Notes: generated from the sequence alone by a model not told the origin. DNA of 64,000 nucleotides from Aurantiochytrium sp. KH105 (GCA_003116975.1 BGKB01000079.1:310001-374000), one strand, 5' to 3'. Positions 22,725 to 34,621 are shown, counted from the first letter of the stretch. Made by a program: numbers and translations.

Positions 22725-23650
22725 GTTCCATCCGTTCCGAGCTACCAGGCAATCGAGTTATGCGCATGGTACACGGATAAATGGACGAAAGTGAAGATGG
22801 GCCCAATTTATTTCGCATCAGACAAACGCAGACGCACGGAACGGGAAATTGCAGCAGGCTCTCTTCCGATCCTGCGCGAACAAAAACACGTACACACAGC
22901 CGTTTTTCAGTAGAAGTCCTTTTCACTGGCTATTCGTTGCATCATTTTGGGAGTAGAATGCGCTAGCAAGAGAACTTTGCCGAGTCTTTTTCCCAGCAGA
23001 AACGATTCTTTGGAACACTTTTGTCCCTTCCATCCATCCTTTTCTTTCTCTCATTTCCTCGGCAAGCAAGCTATTGCGTCGTCGTCAAGCAATTTGCTCA
23101 AGGCGTTCGCCCCCCCCCCCCGGACCCCCTTCTCCCCACGCGTGGCCCGTTTTACCTTTGACCATGTGGCCCTGCGACGTGGGCAGCTGAACAAACTCTC
23201 AAAGCCATAAATAATTTCCTCTCTTCTACATTACATGCCTTTCTTCGCAGGCGGGATATTATCGAAGACAAGCACATTCGTGGCGCCTGGCCCAGGCATG
23301 CGCGTCCATACTAGAATGTATCCAGGAACGACGCGACGAGGATACTTTCACTTGCTGGTTCATCGATACTGATTGTGAAATCGCAGGAACATCGATGCTT
23401 CTTGGGACTTTTTGATTTTTGTAAAAAGTGGTACAGAAAGTGCCACAAAAGGCAAAATAAACAAACTCTCAATTATTCTTTTCATGACGAGTGATCCATC
23501 CATCATCGCACCTCATTAACAAACGAGGAGGTGCCTTCCTTCGGGAAGAAAAAATGGAAGAAATTTAGGCCTATGTGATCCTTGTTCGTAAAAAAAACTA
23601 CGCAATCTTGTTTGTAAAGAAGTTCACGCGATCCTTGTTCGTACAACAAT
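22725..23650. other. convergent intergenic region
   Basis: 3' flanks of the CASTOR-like gene (+) and the PRA1 gene (-). It is less GC-rich than average and contains a poly-C run (about 23110-23120). No gene supported. Confidence 0.5.
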
Positions 23651-24787
23651 TTACGCAATCTTATTTTTGGCCTGCGGCAGAATCGCTGCAGCACGTGCTG
23701 GAATGTGCAAATGCACATTCGGTCGGTTCTTCTGGATGCCCTTGCTGCTCGGAGCGCCACCGTTGCTTTCACGTTCCGCATCGTCGGTGTCAAAAATGGG
23801 GGTTCGCTTCTGCGCTGCAGACACCTCATTGATGGCCGGACCACTCTCGTCCTCGTCTTCGGCCTTGGACTCTTTCACTGTGCCGACCTGGGATAGAGCG
23901 TTGGTGGCTTCCTCTGTGTGCTCCTCCGGCTCTTCAACAATGGTCTGCTCAGCCCACATGTTGCGCGCCGCGAGCCCAGATGCGCGGCTTGCCTTGCGCT
24001 CACGCTGAATGACCTGACGGCGACGCGACGCGTACGCCTCATTACGCGCGCGACGAGTGTTCTCGTCCATTGCGTTGTGCATGGTAAAGGAATCCGATGT
24101 TGCAGCTGACGCCGCTGCCGACGTGGCCCCAGATGTGTAAGAGACGGCCGACCCAAATCCCAAGTCTGCGGAGGGAGCGTACAGCTTGACGCGCTCCGTT
24201 GAGAGTCCACCGTCCTCGACGTCGAGAGAGCTTGCTTGCAGTGGCGTTCCCATTGTGCCAAAGCGACTGCGCGTGCTTTGCGGGCGCAACACGGCGTGCG
24301 CGCCTACTAGAAGCGCAATCGAAGCGCAAAAGACAATGGTGGGCAAAAGCGAAGCGCCAAAGACGAGCTCCATGACAATCACCTTGGCCGGCAGCAAGAC
24401 GGCGAACATGCGCTTCTTTTCGGCGTGGTCAAAGGATCGACCAAAAATGCGGAATGGCCGCAGGTACAGATGCTGGAACATGTACACGGCTTGAAAAAAT
24501 GAACCAAAAATCAGAAAAAAGGGCGTCGTTGACCAAAGAACTGTCACTGCGGCCAAGAGACCCGCGGTCACGAGCGCATAATTGACGCGATAGTAGTGCA
24601 AATTGACTGCAACTCGTTTCTTGAGCACATCAACGTCACGCTTGGGGAGCGTGCGAATGTCCAGGAACTCCAACCAGTCTCGCCTCTCCGTCTTGTGAAG
24701 CATCTGTCCGTACGAGATTACCTCGCGAAGGTTCTCCACGAATCGCACATGGCTCGAGCGCCGAAAGACGTCGTCAAACCCCGGCAT
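23651..24787 (-). CDS. PRA1/YIP3-family protein with long disordered tail (378 aa)
   Basis: ATG at 24787. Residues about 35-170 form a PRA1 domain: RRDWLEFLDIRTLPKRDVDV, then NLHYYRVNYALVTAGLLAAV, which is the family hallmark (N-x-x-Y-(F/Y)-R-V-N-Y), and two hydrophobic hairpins (about 69-106 and 126-165). PRA1 proteins sit in ER, Golgi or endosomal membranes, bind prenylated Rab GTPases and assist vesicle traffic. The domain alone is usually a protein of 140-220 residues; here about 208 extra C-terminal residues follow, rich in Ser, Ala, Glu and Arg (VEEPEEHTEEATNALSQ), with no recognisable fold. Transcribed divergently from the RGS-DENN gene. The family call is firm; the tail is of unknown function. 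Confidence 0.87.
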   Translation of the reverse strand: MPGFDDVFRRSSHVRFVENLREVISYGQMLHKTERRDWLEFLDIRTLPKRDVDVLKKRVAVNLHYYRVNYALVTAGLLAAVTVLWSTTPFFLIFGSFFQAVYMFQHLYLRPFRIFGRSFDHAEKKRMFAVLLPAKVIVMELVFGASLLPTIVFCASIALLVGAHAVLRPQSTRSRFGTMGTPLQASSLDVEDGGLSTERVKLYAPSADLGFGSAVSYTSGATSAAASAATSDSFTMHNAMDENTRRARNEAYASRRRQVIQRERKASRASGLAARNMWAEQTIVEEPEEHTEEATNALSQVGTVKESKAEDEDESGPAINEVSAAQKRTPIFDTDDAERESNGGAPSSKGIQKNRPNVHLHIPARAAAILPQAKNKIA

Positions 24788-25592
24788 CTTTATCTTCTCC
24801 CTTGCGTCTGAACACGCACAACAAATCGTCGATTGATCGCCCTTGCGAAATCGACTTGCTCACTCGCTTGCGTGCCGCGTCGCACCGCGCCTCCTCAGAA
24901 CTGGTTCTACGTGCCGAGGAGCCCGGCACTGCTCCGCAAGGAAAATGACGTGGCTGGCGAGTCTTGCACGGCTTCCCCGAGTTCCGACCGCTGGCAACCC
25001 ACGCGCGACGTGCGCGCGCGCGCCTCGCTGCTCTGCGTTCCTGCTTTCCCGCGCGGTCCCTGCCGCCTTCGTGCGTCCTTTCGCCTCTGCCCGTCTCCTG
25101 CCGTCTGTCGCTCCGCTCTGCTCTGCGAGCTCGCAGCGGTCGCTTGCATCGCCGAAGAAAGTGCGCGGCCTCTCCTCGGGAAGGAGAGCCGTTGGCGAAT
25201 CGGGGTTGCGCAGTCGGTGTAGGAAATCCGGGAGCGGGAGGTCGGAAGTCCGGGCTCGGTCGAGGATACGACGCGACGACATTCCCGCTTCGCAGCAAGG
25301 CCGCGAGCGACAGCGGCGGCGCGCATCGTGGCGGCGTGTCTTCGAGCGGCCGCAGCGCGTCGCGGCGCGGGGGAAGCTGCAGAGACCGCCCGTCCAGCCA
25401 CCCGGGCCAGCGGTCGTGAGAGCGAGCGAGCGAGCGGGCGGGCGAGCGGCATTCGTTCACCCAGCCTGCAGGCATCGGTCGGCTCGCGCGGCGGTTTGAA
25501 CCCGGCTGGCACCACGGACGTCGAGGTTCTTCTGCACTGCGCCGAGCTGCGCGGGGCCGCAGCGCTATCCTGCGCAAGGCGGGTCGGAAGCC
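24788..25592. other. divergent intergenic region, PRA1 (-) and RGS-DENN gene (+)
   Basis: 0.8 kb of GC-rich sequence presumed to hold both promoters. A GAGC run lies at about 25421-25440. No gene supported, although GC content keeps several frames open. Confidence 0.5.
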
Positions 25593-28500
25593 ATGGCCCG
25601 CAGAGAAGCGGAGTCGTACATGTGGGCTCGCGGCGAGGAAGACCAGCTGGGACGTCGTGCATCCAGACCAGGGGCGCTAGAAACCTCATCGTTGTCACAT
25701 CCAGGGTCAGGATCAGAGGCAGAGATGAGGGGAAGAAGCTTTGTCGAGTCGAGCTCCGTAATGTCGGGAACTTCGACGTCCGTCATGCACAACGATGAGC
25801 TAGGCGAGTTTGAGGATGACGACGAGGAAGCGGAGAGGGCCGCCTACGAAATGGCCCTCAACGAAGACAGCGGCGAGACCATCGAAAGTCTCGACGAGGT
25901 CCCCTTTAACTTTGTCATTCACGATCCTCAGGCCAGCCTCTTTCTCTTTGAATATCTCTCTCAGGGCACCAAGCTGGACCTGCTTATGTTTTGGATGAGT
26001 GTCGAGGAGTACAAGCAGTCTGTGGGCCAGATTCGCTCCTTGACGACCCAGGCCGAGAAAATTTGGGAACGCTACTTTGATCGCGAGCCCAACATCCTTT
26101 CTCTTGTCGAGACGCGCGATCCCTTTTACTCGCGCAGCGCTGATCTTGAGCGCATCAAGAAAATGGTAAAAAGATCAGTGCCTATTCTCGACCTCTTTTC
26201 TTCGGCGCAACACTATGTCGAGGCAGAGCTACGATACCTTTATCGCACCGGCTTTCGAGAGAGCTCGTCCTTTCGAGCGCTTGTTACCCAACTCAAAGGA
26301 TCGCGCAAGGTCAACGTTCACCAGGTTCTCGACTCGGAGCGATATTCTCCCTTTTTTGCGCGCTACATACAGAAAAATTTGCGTGGTCACTTTGGCAATT
26401 ATCTTTTCCTCGTCGAGGCCAACGATAACTATCGCGCGCGTGCGCACGCGCGAGCCACTGGCATCCCAACGCGTCTTGGCACGTACAGCTCGACGAGCTC
26501 TTTCCCACCGCGGCGTGGATCGATGGGCAACGCGAGTGGTCTAAGTGTGAGTATCGGAGCAACATCGCCGGCCCAGACCGCCAAGGCGCCTCTCGGTCGG
26601 ACGCGCTCGCAAGGCCCCAATGACGCCCCCGGGCGGCCCCTCAGCGCGCGGCGCTCCGAGGATATGGCCGATGGCCATCGACTTTTACGGCAACGATCCG
26701 AGCTTCCTTCCGTAAATACACCACGCGGCGCAGGCGATGTCGAGGGCCAAGCCAGGCCACGTTCCTTGATGTCGCGCCGCGACACATTTGCACCGCAGCG
26801 CGACCAGAATCGACCCTCGTCCATCATCGACATGCTCCCCGTAAGCGCCGCGCCCTCTTCCGCGGCGCTAGAGCTGCGCATGGAACGCCAATACCTCCTC
26901 GACTTACTCGATGCCGCATACGGGATTCTCGACAAGTATTTGAGTCGAAGCTCGAGCGTCGAGGCTACACTTGTGAGCGACAATGCGAAGCGTGCGGCTT
27001 CACAGCAGCTCGAGGAGATTGCTGCCGAGCTAGGTGGTTCGACAGGGAAGCTCGCGTCGGTGAGCAGCTTTGCTTCGATCAGCGCCAACCGAGCCATCCT
27101 GGACCAGCTTGCGCATCAGCTGGAAAACGTCTTTGTACTCTCTCAGCAAGATGTCTTGCGTTGGATGCAAGATACTGTCTTCCCCGCCTTTCGTGAAAGC
27201 GAAGGATACGCTGCGCTGATTGCACTTATAGAGGAGGAAAACTCTGAAGCGCACCGCACGCGAAACCGTCTGAGCCTTATTTTGCACGGACGCATCTACT
27301 CGGAACGTCTCTTGGTGCTCCCCCTGCCGCCTCGCCCAGTGTCGGACGCCAAAGCTGCCGAAGCCGCAGACGCTATGATTCGCGTCGATTCCGAGTCGCG
27401 TGGTCTCGCATCAAGTGGAAGCAATTCTCGCCTCAAGGGCAGCAATGGCGCCATGAAGGGCCTCAATCGAAACAATTCTCTTGTAGCTGGGTCAACCGGT
27501 TCCTTGAAGAGTTTCTTCAGGTCGCACTCGATGGGCAAGATGAACAAACATGCATCCGTCGTGGATCTTGCAACGCTGCGTCGCAGACAAATGAGTCTCG
27601 CGAACTCTTCCATCTCGAAGTCGCGCCGGGAGCGTGACGGTGTATCGACCTCGCGTCGACGCCACTCGAGCTTTTTGTGGAATGGGTCTCGCGAGGGTGA
27701 CGAGGAGGTCCCCATCGTCTCCGGGGTGGTCAAGCTCACGTGCGACCTCTTGGCAAACGAACGTCTTTTGGAAGCGAACCCAATGGTTTGTGACTGCGAG
27801 TGCCACTTTACATGCTCCGAGGCGAAATGTACGTGCTCATGCGCGAGTCCCTCCCTCTCCTTTCGAGGAGGTGGCCTTCTCTTTCGCACGCGGACAGAAA
27901 TGACGCTCGACCCAAACCACGCCGTGGCCGCCGCGGGTGCTGATGGTGTCCGGGCAGAGAACCTTGGCGGTTTTCGCGGCCGGAATCACAGTTTTGACGA
28001 GGAAGAGGACACAGACGAGGAGGATACGGACGGCTACGATGATGATGAGGACATGCTCGATGACGAGGAGGAGGACAGCCCGCAGCAGCACGTTAACAGC
28101 GCCTCGTCCCATCATGCCAGAGATGGTGGCCGTCACGTTAAGTTCGAGCATGCGCACTTTAAAGGTATTGAAAGTCTCGAAAACCTTTCGGGCCTTCCGC
28201 CTGACCTGCACGCGTACATGCTGCCCCTTGGACTCCAGGTTCGCGTCGTCGATCTTGAGAATGCGGACTGGGCATCAAGCGATCATCTCAAGGTGAATCT
28301 TTGGATCCGTCCGAGTGCCGATCCTGAAAATATCTCTGGGTACATTTTGCCCTCGCCACGACCGCGCCGATCGTTCACCCGCATTACAGTGAGGGATGTG
28401 GTTGGAGAAGACGGCCTGCAATTGACGGCAGCAGACATGTCGACGGAAATTTGCCACGTGCGCGAGCAGCGCATGAATGCCGCGGAGCGCAAAAGGTGGA

Positions 28501-31257
28501 TCTCGCGCGTCCGGGAACAGGTGATGGCCATGACTCCGGCGGCTACGATTCATCCCGTAACAATGCCTTGCCGCCAACACCATCATCCCGAACGCGCAAG
28601 CAAGCTGCGCTTCTGGTACGGCGCGGTGCACACATCGTACAAGCTCATGCAGGTTGATTGTCCCATTGCCTCGCAGCGAGATGCGGAGGAAATGGAGATG
28701 GAGTCTTCGGAGCCCATGCATGGCCTCGAGTCGACGAATGATGAGGCAGAGGTGTCCACGATGGACAACGGGTACCATGAGATTGTGGTACGCCTTGCTA
28801 AGCACAGCAAGTACGGTCTTGGTATGAATCTCGCGCTGACGCAGACCGGTTTTGTCGAGCTTGAGTCGTTCATCACGCGACTCGACGGCAGCATATGCCC
28901 GGCCAAGCGCAGTGGAGCGCTCAAGATCCGCGACCTGTTGGTGTCTGTCAATGACCGTGACGTTTCGAACCGAAAATTTTCTGACGTGATTGATCAGATT
29001 GTGCGCAGTCCGAGTCCGGTCAAGTTCACTTTTGTGCGCGGGTACACGCATAAGGTGGAGCGCTGTCTGGCTTGCGGCAAGACCAAGTGCGAGCCCACAT
29101 TTGCCTTCGTGCCAGAGCCTGTGGCCCTGCTTTCGTATGGTCGGCCTTACTACCAGCAACTACGCAGGTCCATGGACGAAGTGCTCCCTGCATTCGCAAA
29201 CTCGCCATTGGAAGTGCAGCCTCTTACGACCACGGTGCGACGCCTTAATGCCTATATGCGGCACGAAATCGCCAACGGGGTGCGGGGACGTTCGCCGAAT
29301 CTTGCGCCTGGTCCCGCCCGTCCTCACTATCCCTTTTCACACCTTTTCAAGTTCGTGCGCAAGGAGCATGTAGCCGACGTGCTCGCGAGCTTGCTCTTGA
29401 ACCGTCCGCTTCTCTTGCTCTCGGATAGCGCCTCAGCCGTCGTCTTTGTCGCCGAGGCGCTGCGGTCCATGCTGTGGCCTTTTGTGTGGAAACACACCTT
29501 TAATCCTCTCTTGCCGGTGGCACTCGCACGCGCTCATGCCGAGCGTCGTGCGAAAAAGATCGAGGAGCTCGAGTCCATTCGGAGTGACCAGGCATCCTCA
29601 CGTCAGCAACGGTATCTGAGTGCCCCCTTTTTCATGGGTATGTGCACGCGTGGACTCGGCGCCCGTGACACTTATTTAGGCGAATTCGCTGGCTACGACG
29701 ACATCCGCGACTACATGTTGCAGGAGCACGATAATCAGAGCCCCATGGAGCGTTTTCTTGCCGTGCGCGCGCTGGAACCCTTGCTCCTCGATGGCACGCT
29801 CGTGCTTGACATTGACTCGGATGTGCTCGATATCCCGCGCCCCTCACGTGAAGACTTGCAGAACCTTGCGGAGCAACAGCAAAACTATTCGGGCACAAAC
29901 AAACCTATGGACCCACCGCAACCCATTGGACCTGAGTGGGTTCACAACCGGGACACGCGTCTTGCGCTCACGCGATTTAGTCATCCACTTTTCCGCATGG
30001 ATGACACTGTGGTTTCTCGTCGTCCGCGAACCTCTTCCATGAGTTCTGCAACGTCCACCTTGAGCATGGGCATGCCCCCGGTCGCGCAAGAAACGCTGAT
30101 TCCTAGCTTCCCAGAAAGCCTTCGCGACAAACTCATCGAAGACTGGGCGATGATCCCGGAGAAAAATGCGACGCTGGCAGCCTATCACGAAAAGCTCATG
30201 CAGGTTCACGCCAAGCTGCTCACCAACTACCGTGCTTATTGTCTCACATATGACCTTAACGAGGATGACGAAGACGACGAAGAGGAGGAGGACGAGTACG
30301 AGATGCGCTCTCGTCTCCATTATCACCGTGGAAGCAGCAACGGGCTCTCTCGCGCTGGCCATAATAGCAGCAGCAACCACAACCTTCGTCATGTCCCACC
30401 CTCGTTCGATTATGCTGGCGGGCACAACATTATGGTGAGCTTTAACGTTCGCGCTTTTCTTTCGAAATGCATGCGAATCCATCGCCCGTACCTGAATACC
30501 TTTCTTCGTACCAAGAGTTTCGCTCTCTTCCTTACCGAGTCTCTGTACACCGGCAGCGAGATCTTTGATGGCATTGCAGCCGCGCCCGGGGCGTCTTCAT
30601 CTTTGGAGGATGTCGACCTCCTGGCGACCTCGCGCTCGCGAACGCGATCACGCAGCAGTTCCGTCGGAGGGCCAGTCAGGCGCTCGAGCCTTACGGTTCT
30701 CCGCGAGGAGGAACCTGACAGCGCGGCAAGCTTGCCTGCGTCTCCTCCTTTGCCTCCTGTCGTCGTCCGTGGCCTTGACGCGCAGCTGAGCGCATCTCTT
30801 GATGAGGGGGAGGAAGACGACGACGATGAATATGACGACAATGATGACCAAGAAGAGGAAGACGACGAAGGGAATCTGGACGACTTCGAGGAGGACGAAA
30901 ACAGCGATGAAAACGAGGGTGTGGACGCTCATTTACGTACCACCGAGCAACATGCCCAGTTCGAAGGTGACGAGGAAGATGATGACGAGAGTGATCAAGG
31001 AGTCGTTGACCTGGACGATGGTGTTGAGGAAGATGACCGCGTCGATAGCGAGCAGGAAGTTGTCGATCTCGACGAGGGGGTTGAGGACAATAATGGCCGC
31101 AACGGCGACGAGAATCTCGATGAGAGTGAGAAGGAAGAAGAAGATCAAGATCAAGATCAAGAAGAAAATGGTGAAGATGGAGAAGACAATGATGACGCTA
31201 ATGATGACGAAATGGGAACAAACGAACAACGAGATCAAGAAGTCGGAGACAAAGACA

Positions 31258-31294
<37 letters not shown>

Positions 31295-31352
31295 CAGTTC
31301 ATCACCTCCCGACGAATCAGCCTCTAACGATGGCGTCCCCGATGACCTGTAA
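25593..31352 (+). CDS. RGS-PDZ-DENN multidomain protein (1919 aa)
   Basis: Single exon; ATG in a strong context (GAAGCCATGG). Domains in order: an acidic N-terminus; an RGS domain at about 107-235 (FNFVIHDPQASLFLFEYLSQ, LLMFWMSVEEYKQ); an apparent second RGS whose start (about 251-282, YSPFFARYIQKNLRGHFGNY) and end (about 503-546, QQDVLRWMQDTVFPAF) are separated by ~220 low-complexity residues; a Cys-rich patch near 730-752 (VCDCECHFTCSEAKCTCSC); acidic runs (about 805-830); a PDZ domain at about 1059-1149 (KYGLGMNLALTQTGF, IRDLLVSVNDRDVSNRKF); a DENN core at about 1169-1412 (FAFVPEPVALLSYGRPYYQQ, VLASLLLNRPLLLLSD); a later DENN-type helical part (about 1492-1660); and an Asp/Glu tail (about 1730-1919, ending in a run of Asp). 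RGS domains speed GTP hydrolysis by G-alpha; DENN domains activate Rabs. The combination suggests a G-protein-to-Rab link (inference). Confidence 0.85.
31250..31294. repeat. (GAT)n run inside coding sequence, poly-Asp
   Basis: Near-perfect GAT trinucleotide run encoding a poly-Asp stretch at the end of the RGS-DENN protein; length is expected to vary between strains. Confidence 0.9.
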
Positions 31353-32427
31353 AAAAAAAACATTTTGGCAAGCTGTAGTTTTCGTTCTCTCACCACCCCG
31401 CCATCCAAGATACAGATTCTTTTCTCCTTTCCAAGGAAAAGCAAAAGGAGGACGGACATTTTCGTCCTTTAAATTTTTACTTTTAACCCATCGCAAACGA
31501 CAAGAAGAAATCCTGGTTCAATTCTCGATCCTTCTCCTTTCCCATAGACACCATCCTCCTCATCCTCATCCTCATCCTCATCCTCAACCTCCCGAGGCTC
31601 GCTCGTTGCGCGGCACAAGCTTCCCTGCATTCCCTTTTTGTTCTGTTCTCTCGTATTTTGGATTCGCCGCCAGGGGCAGCCCCCTTCTTTTTTCTTTTTT
31701 CTTTATCTTCTCTTTTTTTTCAATCTTTCGCGCTCTCGGCCCCGCTCGCTCCCCTCCTTTCAGGGCCCGGCGGCGCCCGGCGAAGCCGCTGCGGCCGCGC
31801 TTCACCGTCGGCGCGGCGCAGCGGGTAGGCCTGCCTGGCCGCCCGCCCGGCAGGCCGCCCGGCAGGCCGCCCGGCTGGCTCGCTCGCCGGCAGGGCGGGT
31901 GGATCTTGGTGGCTGGGCCTGCCGGGCCCATCTGCGCGGCGGCGGTTTGCGACCGTAGAGGGCCGAAAGCGGCGGGCGGGTGGCTCGGGCGGCGGGCGCG
32001 AGTGGCGAATGGCGCGCGCAAGTGGAGAATGGCGCGCGCGCAAGTGGGGCAAGCGCGCGCGCAAGTGGGTGGTCGGCCGCGGCAAGTGCGGCGGCCGCGG
32101 CGCGAGGAAGGCGCGAATGCGTGGCGCCGGAGCCGCAACCAGACAGCCGCGGCCTCGAGCAGCGCGAGCAGCAGCGGGAGCACGGCGCGCAGCGGCGGCA
32201 GGGCGGGCGAGGGCCGCGGCAGACGCGCAGGACGCGCGCGCGCTTCGCGGCTGCGCTTCGCGGCTGCGCTTCGGTCCGGCGGCGATAGCTGGCTGGCTGG
32301 GGAGGCGAGGCGAGCGCGGCGGCGACGAGCACAACCACCGCGAGCAGCTCGCGAGGAGGAGCGGCGAGGCTAGCTAGCTAGGGCCCTGCAGGGAGTCTGT
32401 GGCGAGGGAGCGAGAGCGGCAGACAGG
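31353..32427. other. intergenic, RGS-DENN to eIF3L
   Basis: 1.1 kb. Begins with an A run directly after the stop, then (CCTCAT)n at about 31555-31590, a T-rich patch (about 31685-31730) and GGCAGGCCGCCC repeats (about 31835-31880), then very GC-rich sequence up to the eIF3L start. No gene supported. Confidence 0.5.
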
Positions 32428-34014
32428 ATGTACGAGGGCGAAGACTACGGCGACTATGGCGAGGGCGGCGACTACGGCGACTACGGCGAGGGCGGCGACT
32501 ACGGCGGGTACAACGACGGCATGGAGAGCGACTTCAACCTGCTCGACCGGGTGCGCGTGTTCGTCCAGGACTTCCACGCCAAGCTGAATGCCAACAAGGT
32601 GCTCGATGTCCGCAACCTGTACTGCAAGGAGTGGACGAGCATCACCAACGCGTACTACAAGGATACCGAGTGGCCCCGCGCCGACGAGGTGGCCGGACTG
32701 TGCGACAACGACCAGACCTTTCTCCTCTTTTACAACGAGCTCTACTACAGGCACATCTTCGTGAACTGCGAGCCGCTCATTCACCACCGCTTCGAGTCGT
32801 GGAACAACTACCGGGCGTTGTTCGACAAGGTGCTCGAGGGCGACGAGCTCCGCAACCGCCTCGTTCCGAGCGAGTGGGTCAATGACATGATCGACGAGTT
32901 CCTCTACCAGTTCCAGGACTTTTGCAGGTACAAGCATGACCTGGGTAACCTCTCGGAAGACGAAAGCCGCCTTCTCGAGGAAAACCCCAACGTCTGGGCC
33001 ACCGAGACTGTGCTGGGCTACCTGACCTCGTTTATGCAGCAGTCTGGCATTGTCTCCATGCTCGAGACGAGCAAAAACCTCCAGGGCGCCCGCCTCAACA
33101 TTCTGCAGTCGCTCGGCTACTTTAGCATCTTCGGCCTTTGCCGTATGCACTGCCTCCTCGCCGATTACAGACTGGCGGCCGCCGTGCTGGAGCCTATTGA
33201 CACCGACGACAAGCGTGCGCTCTTCACGCGCGTCCCCGGTTGCCACGTGACGCTCTTTTACTACCTTGGCTTCTCTTACCTCATGATGAGGCGGTATGCG
33301 GATGCCATGAGTGTCTTTTCCGCCGTCCTTTTGGCCCACCGCGGCTCGTCCAAGGACAGGAACACCTCTTTCGCCGACGGCCAGATCCACGGCAAGTACG
33401 ACCGTATCCGTGCGCTTTCGGCCATGTGCATCTCGCTCAGCCCTGGCATGCGCGTCGATCAGCAGGTGCAGTACGTCATTTCGGAGAAGCACGCTGACAA
33501 CATTGTTCTTCTCAACAAGCGTGACGAGGCTACCTTTGAGTCTCTCTTTAGCTACGCTTGCCCCAAGTTCATTGTTCCGGGCAACCCCAACTTTGCCGAT
33601 CTCGCCAACCGTCACCAGGAGGCGTACCGTCTGCAGCTCAAGCTCTTTCTCTACGAGGTGCGCCAGCAGTCGGCTCTGCCCACGATCCGGTCTTACTTGC
33701 TTCTGTACACGTCCATTCCCATTACTAAGCTTGCCAAGTTCTGCGAGATGCCCCCGGAGAGGTTCCGGGAGTACCTCTGCCTCCTCAAGTCGACGGCTAA
33801 CCAGGTTGTGCACCAGGACGGCACTCCTGCCCTCGAGGGCACCCTTCAGGTTGTGAACGACATTCACTTCTTCATCGTTGGCGACATGGTCTTTATGGAT
33901 GAGACCAAGCAGCCCCAGCGCTTTGCGCAGTATTTCATGACGTATGCCCTCAAGTTCCAGCAGACCATCGACGACATGGCCGAGCTCAAGACCTCTCCGG
34001 CAGCCGCGCGTTAG
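32428..34014 (+). CDS. EIF3L: eukaryotic translation initiation factor 3 subunit L (528 aa)
   Basis: Single exon. The N-terminal 30 residues are Gly/Tyr/Asp/Glu repeats (DYGDYGEGG twice), followed by the conserved eIF3L body: VRVFVQDFHAKLNANKVLDV, NLYCKEWTSITNAYYKDTEW, FLLFYNELYYRHIF, SWNNYRALFDKVL, YVISEKHADNIVLLNKRDE and, in the C-terminal PCI-type region, TSIPITKLAKFCEM. Length agrees with animal and plant eIF3L (about 520-565). eIF3L belongs to the eIF3 complex that recruits mRNA to the 40S ribosome in the cytoplasm; in animals it pairs with eIF3K. Codon use is strongly biased to C/G-ending codons, as expected for high expression. Confidence 0.97.
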   Translation: MYEGEDYGDYGEGGDYGDYGEGGDYGGYNDGMESDFNLLDRVRVFVQDFHAKLNANKVLDVRNLYCKEWTSITNAYYKDTEWPRADEVAGLCDNDQTFLLFYNELYYRHIFVNCEPLIHHRFESWNNYRALFDKVLEGDELRNRLVPSEWVNDMIDEFLYQFQDFCRYKHDLGNLSEDESRLLEENPNVWATETVLGYLTSFMQQSGIVSMLETSKNLQGARLNILQSLGYFSIFGLCRMHCLLADYRLAAAVLEPIDTDDKRALFTRVPGCHVTLFYYLGFSYLMMRRYADAMSVFSAVLLAHRGSSKDRNTSFADGQIHGKYDRIRALSAMCISLSPGMRVDQQVQYVISEKHADNIVLLNKRDEATFESLFSYACPKFIVPGNPNFADLANRHQEAYRLQLKLFLYEVRQQSALPTIRSYLLLYTSIPITKLAKFCEMPPERFREYLCLLKSTANQVVHQDGTPALEGTLQVVNDIHFFIVGDMVFMDETKQPQRFAQYFMTYALKFQQTIDDMAELKTSPAAAR

Positions 34015-34621
34015 ACAGACACATACCTCTTGACTCAATGACGAGATTGTTTTCCCCGAATTCTGCTCTTGCTTTGCTTTGCTTTGCTTTGCTTTGCTTT
34101 GCTTTTCCATTGTCGTGCTTGTTTGTTCCGTTTCATGTTTGACGAGGCGCTTTGCTTGGGTTTGATTTATTTCCCTGTGCGACAGACAACCAATCCGACT
34201 TTCGCTTCAAAATTGTGATCACTTTTACTGGAGAAGCCAAGGCACATTCGCTGTCACGTCCATCAAATTGATCTTGCAAGAGTTGCACTACTGCAGTGCC
34301 ACGACCTCTGCCACAGTGCCCGTGCAGAGCCAGTGCCAGTGTCATGCCGATGTGTCTGGCTGTCAGAAAGTAGTCACCGTCACGGTTGTAGTTCAGGCTG
34401 ACATCAATCTCAAATCCAAGTCGTTCGTTCTTTCTTTCTCGTTCTTTCTTCAAGTTCAAAGGTTTCTTCCCGAGTCTTTCGTTCTTTCTTTTGTTTCAAG
34501 TTTGTTCTGTGTCTGAGTCGTTGCCACACCAAACAGCCAGGGGTGGCGCAGCGCTGCAGGGCTCGCAGCGCAGCACAGCACAGCGCAGCGCAGCGCGAGA
34601 CACGTGACGCGTGGCGGGGCG
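34015..34621. other. intergenic, eIF3L to CBP20
   Basis: 0.6 kb. Contains a (CTTTG)n tract just downstream of eIF3L (about 34068-34105), TTCTTTC words near 34430-34490 and GCGCAGCGCAGC repeats directly before the CBP20 start. No gene supported. Confidence 0.5.
34068..34105. repeat. (CTTTG)n microsatellite
   Basis: About seven CTTTG units some 55 bases after the eIF3L stop codon; related tract near 46488-46550. Confidence 0.9.

Noticed and set aside
30799..32373. 524-codon open frame overlapping the end of the RGS-DENN gene
   Set aside because: Shifted reading of the acidic tail (Met/Lys/Thr runs) continuing into GC-rich intergenic DNA.
34604..34621. Upstream start of CBP20 at 34604
   Set aside because: The codon is GTG; the ATG at 34622 fits the family and has a good context.
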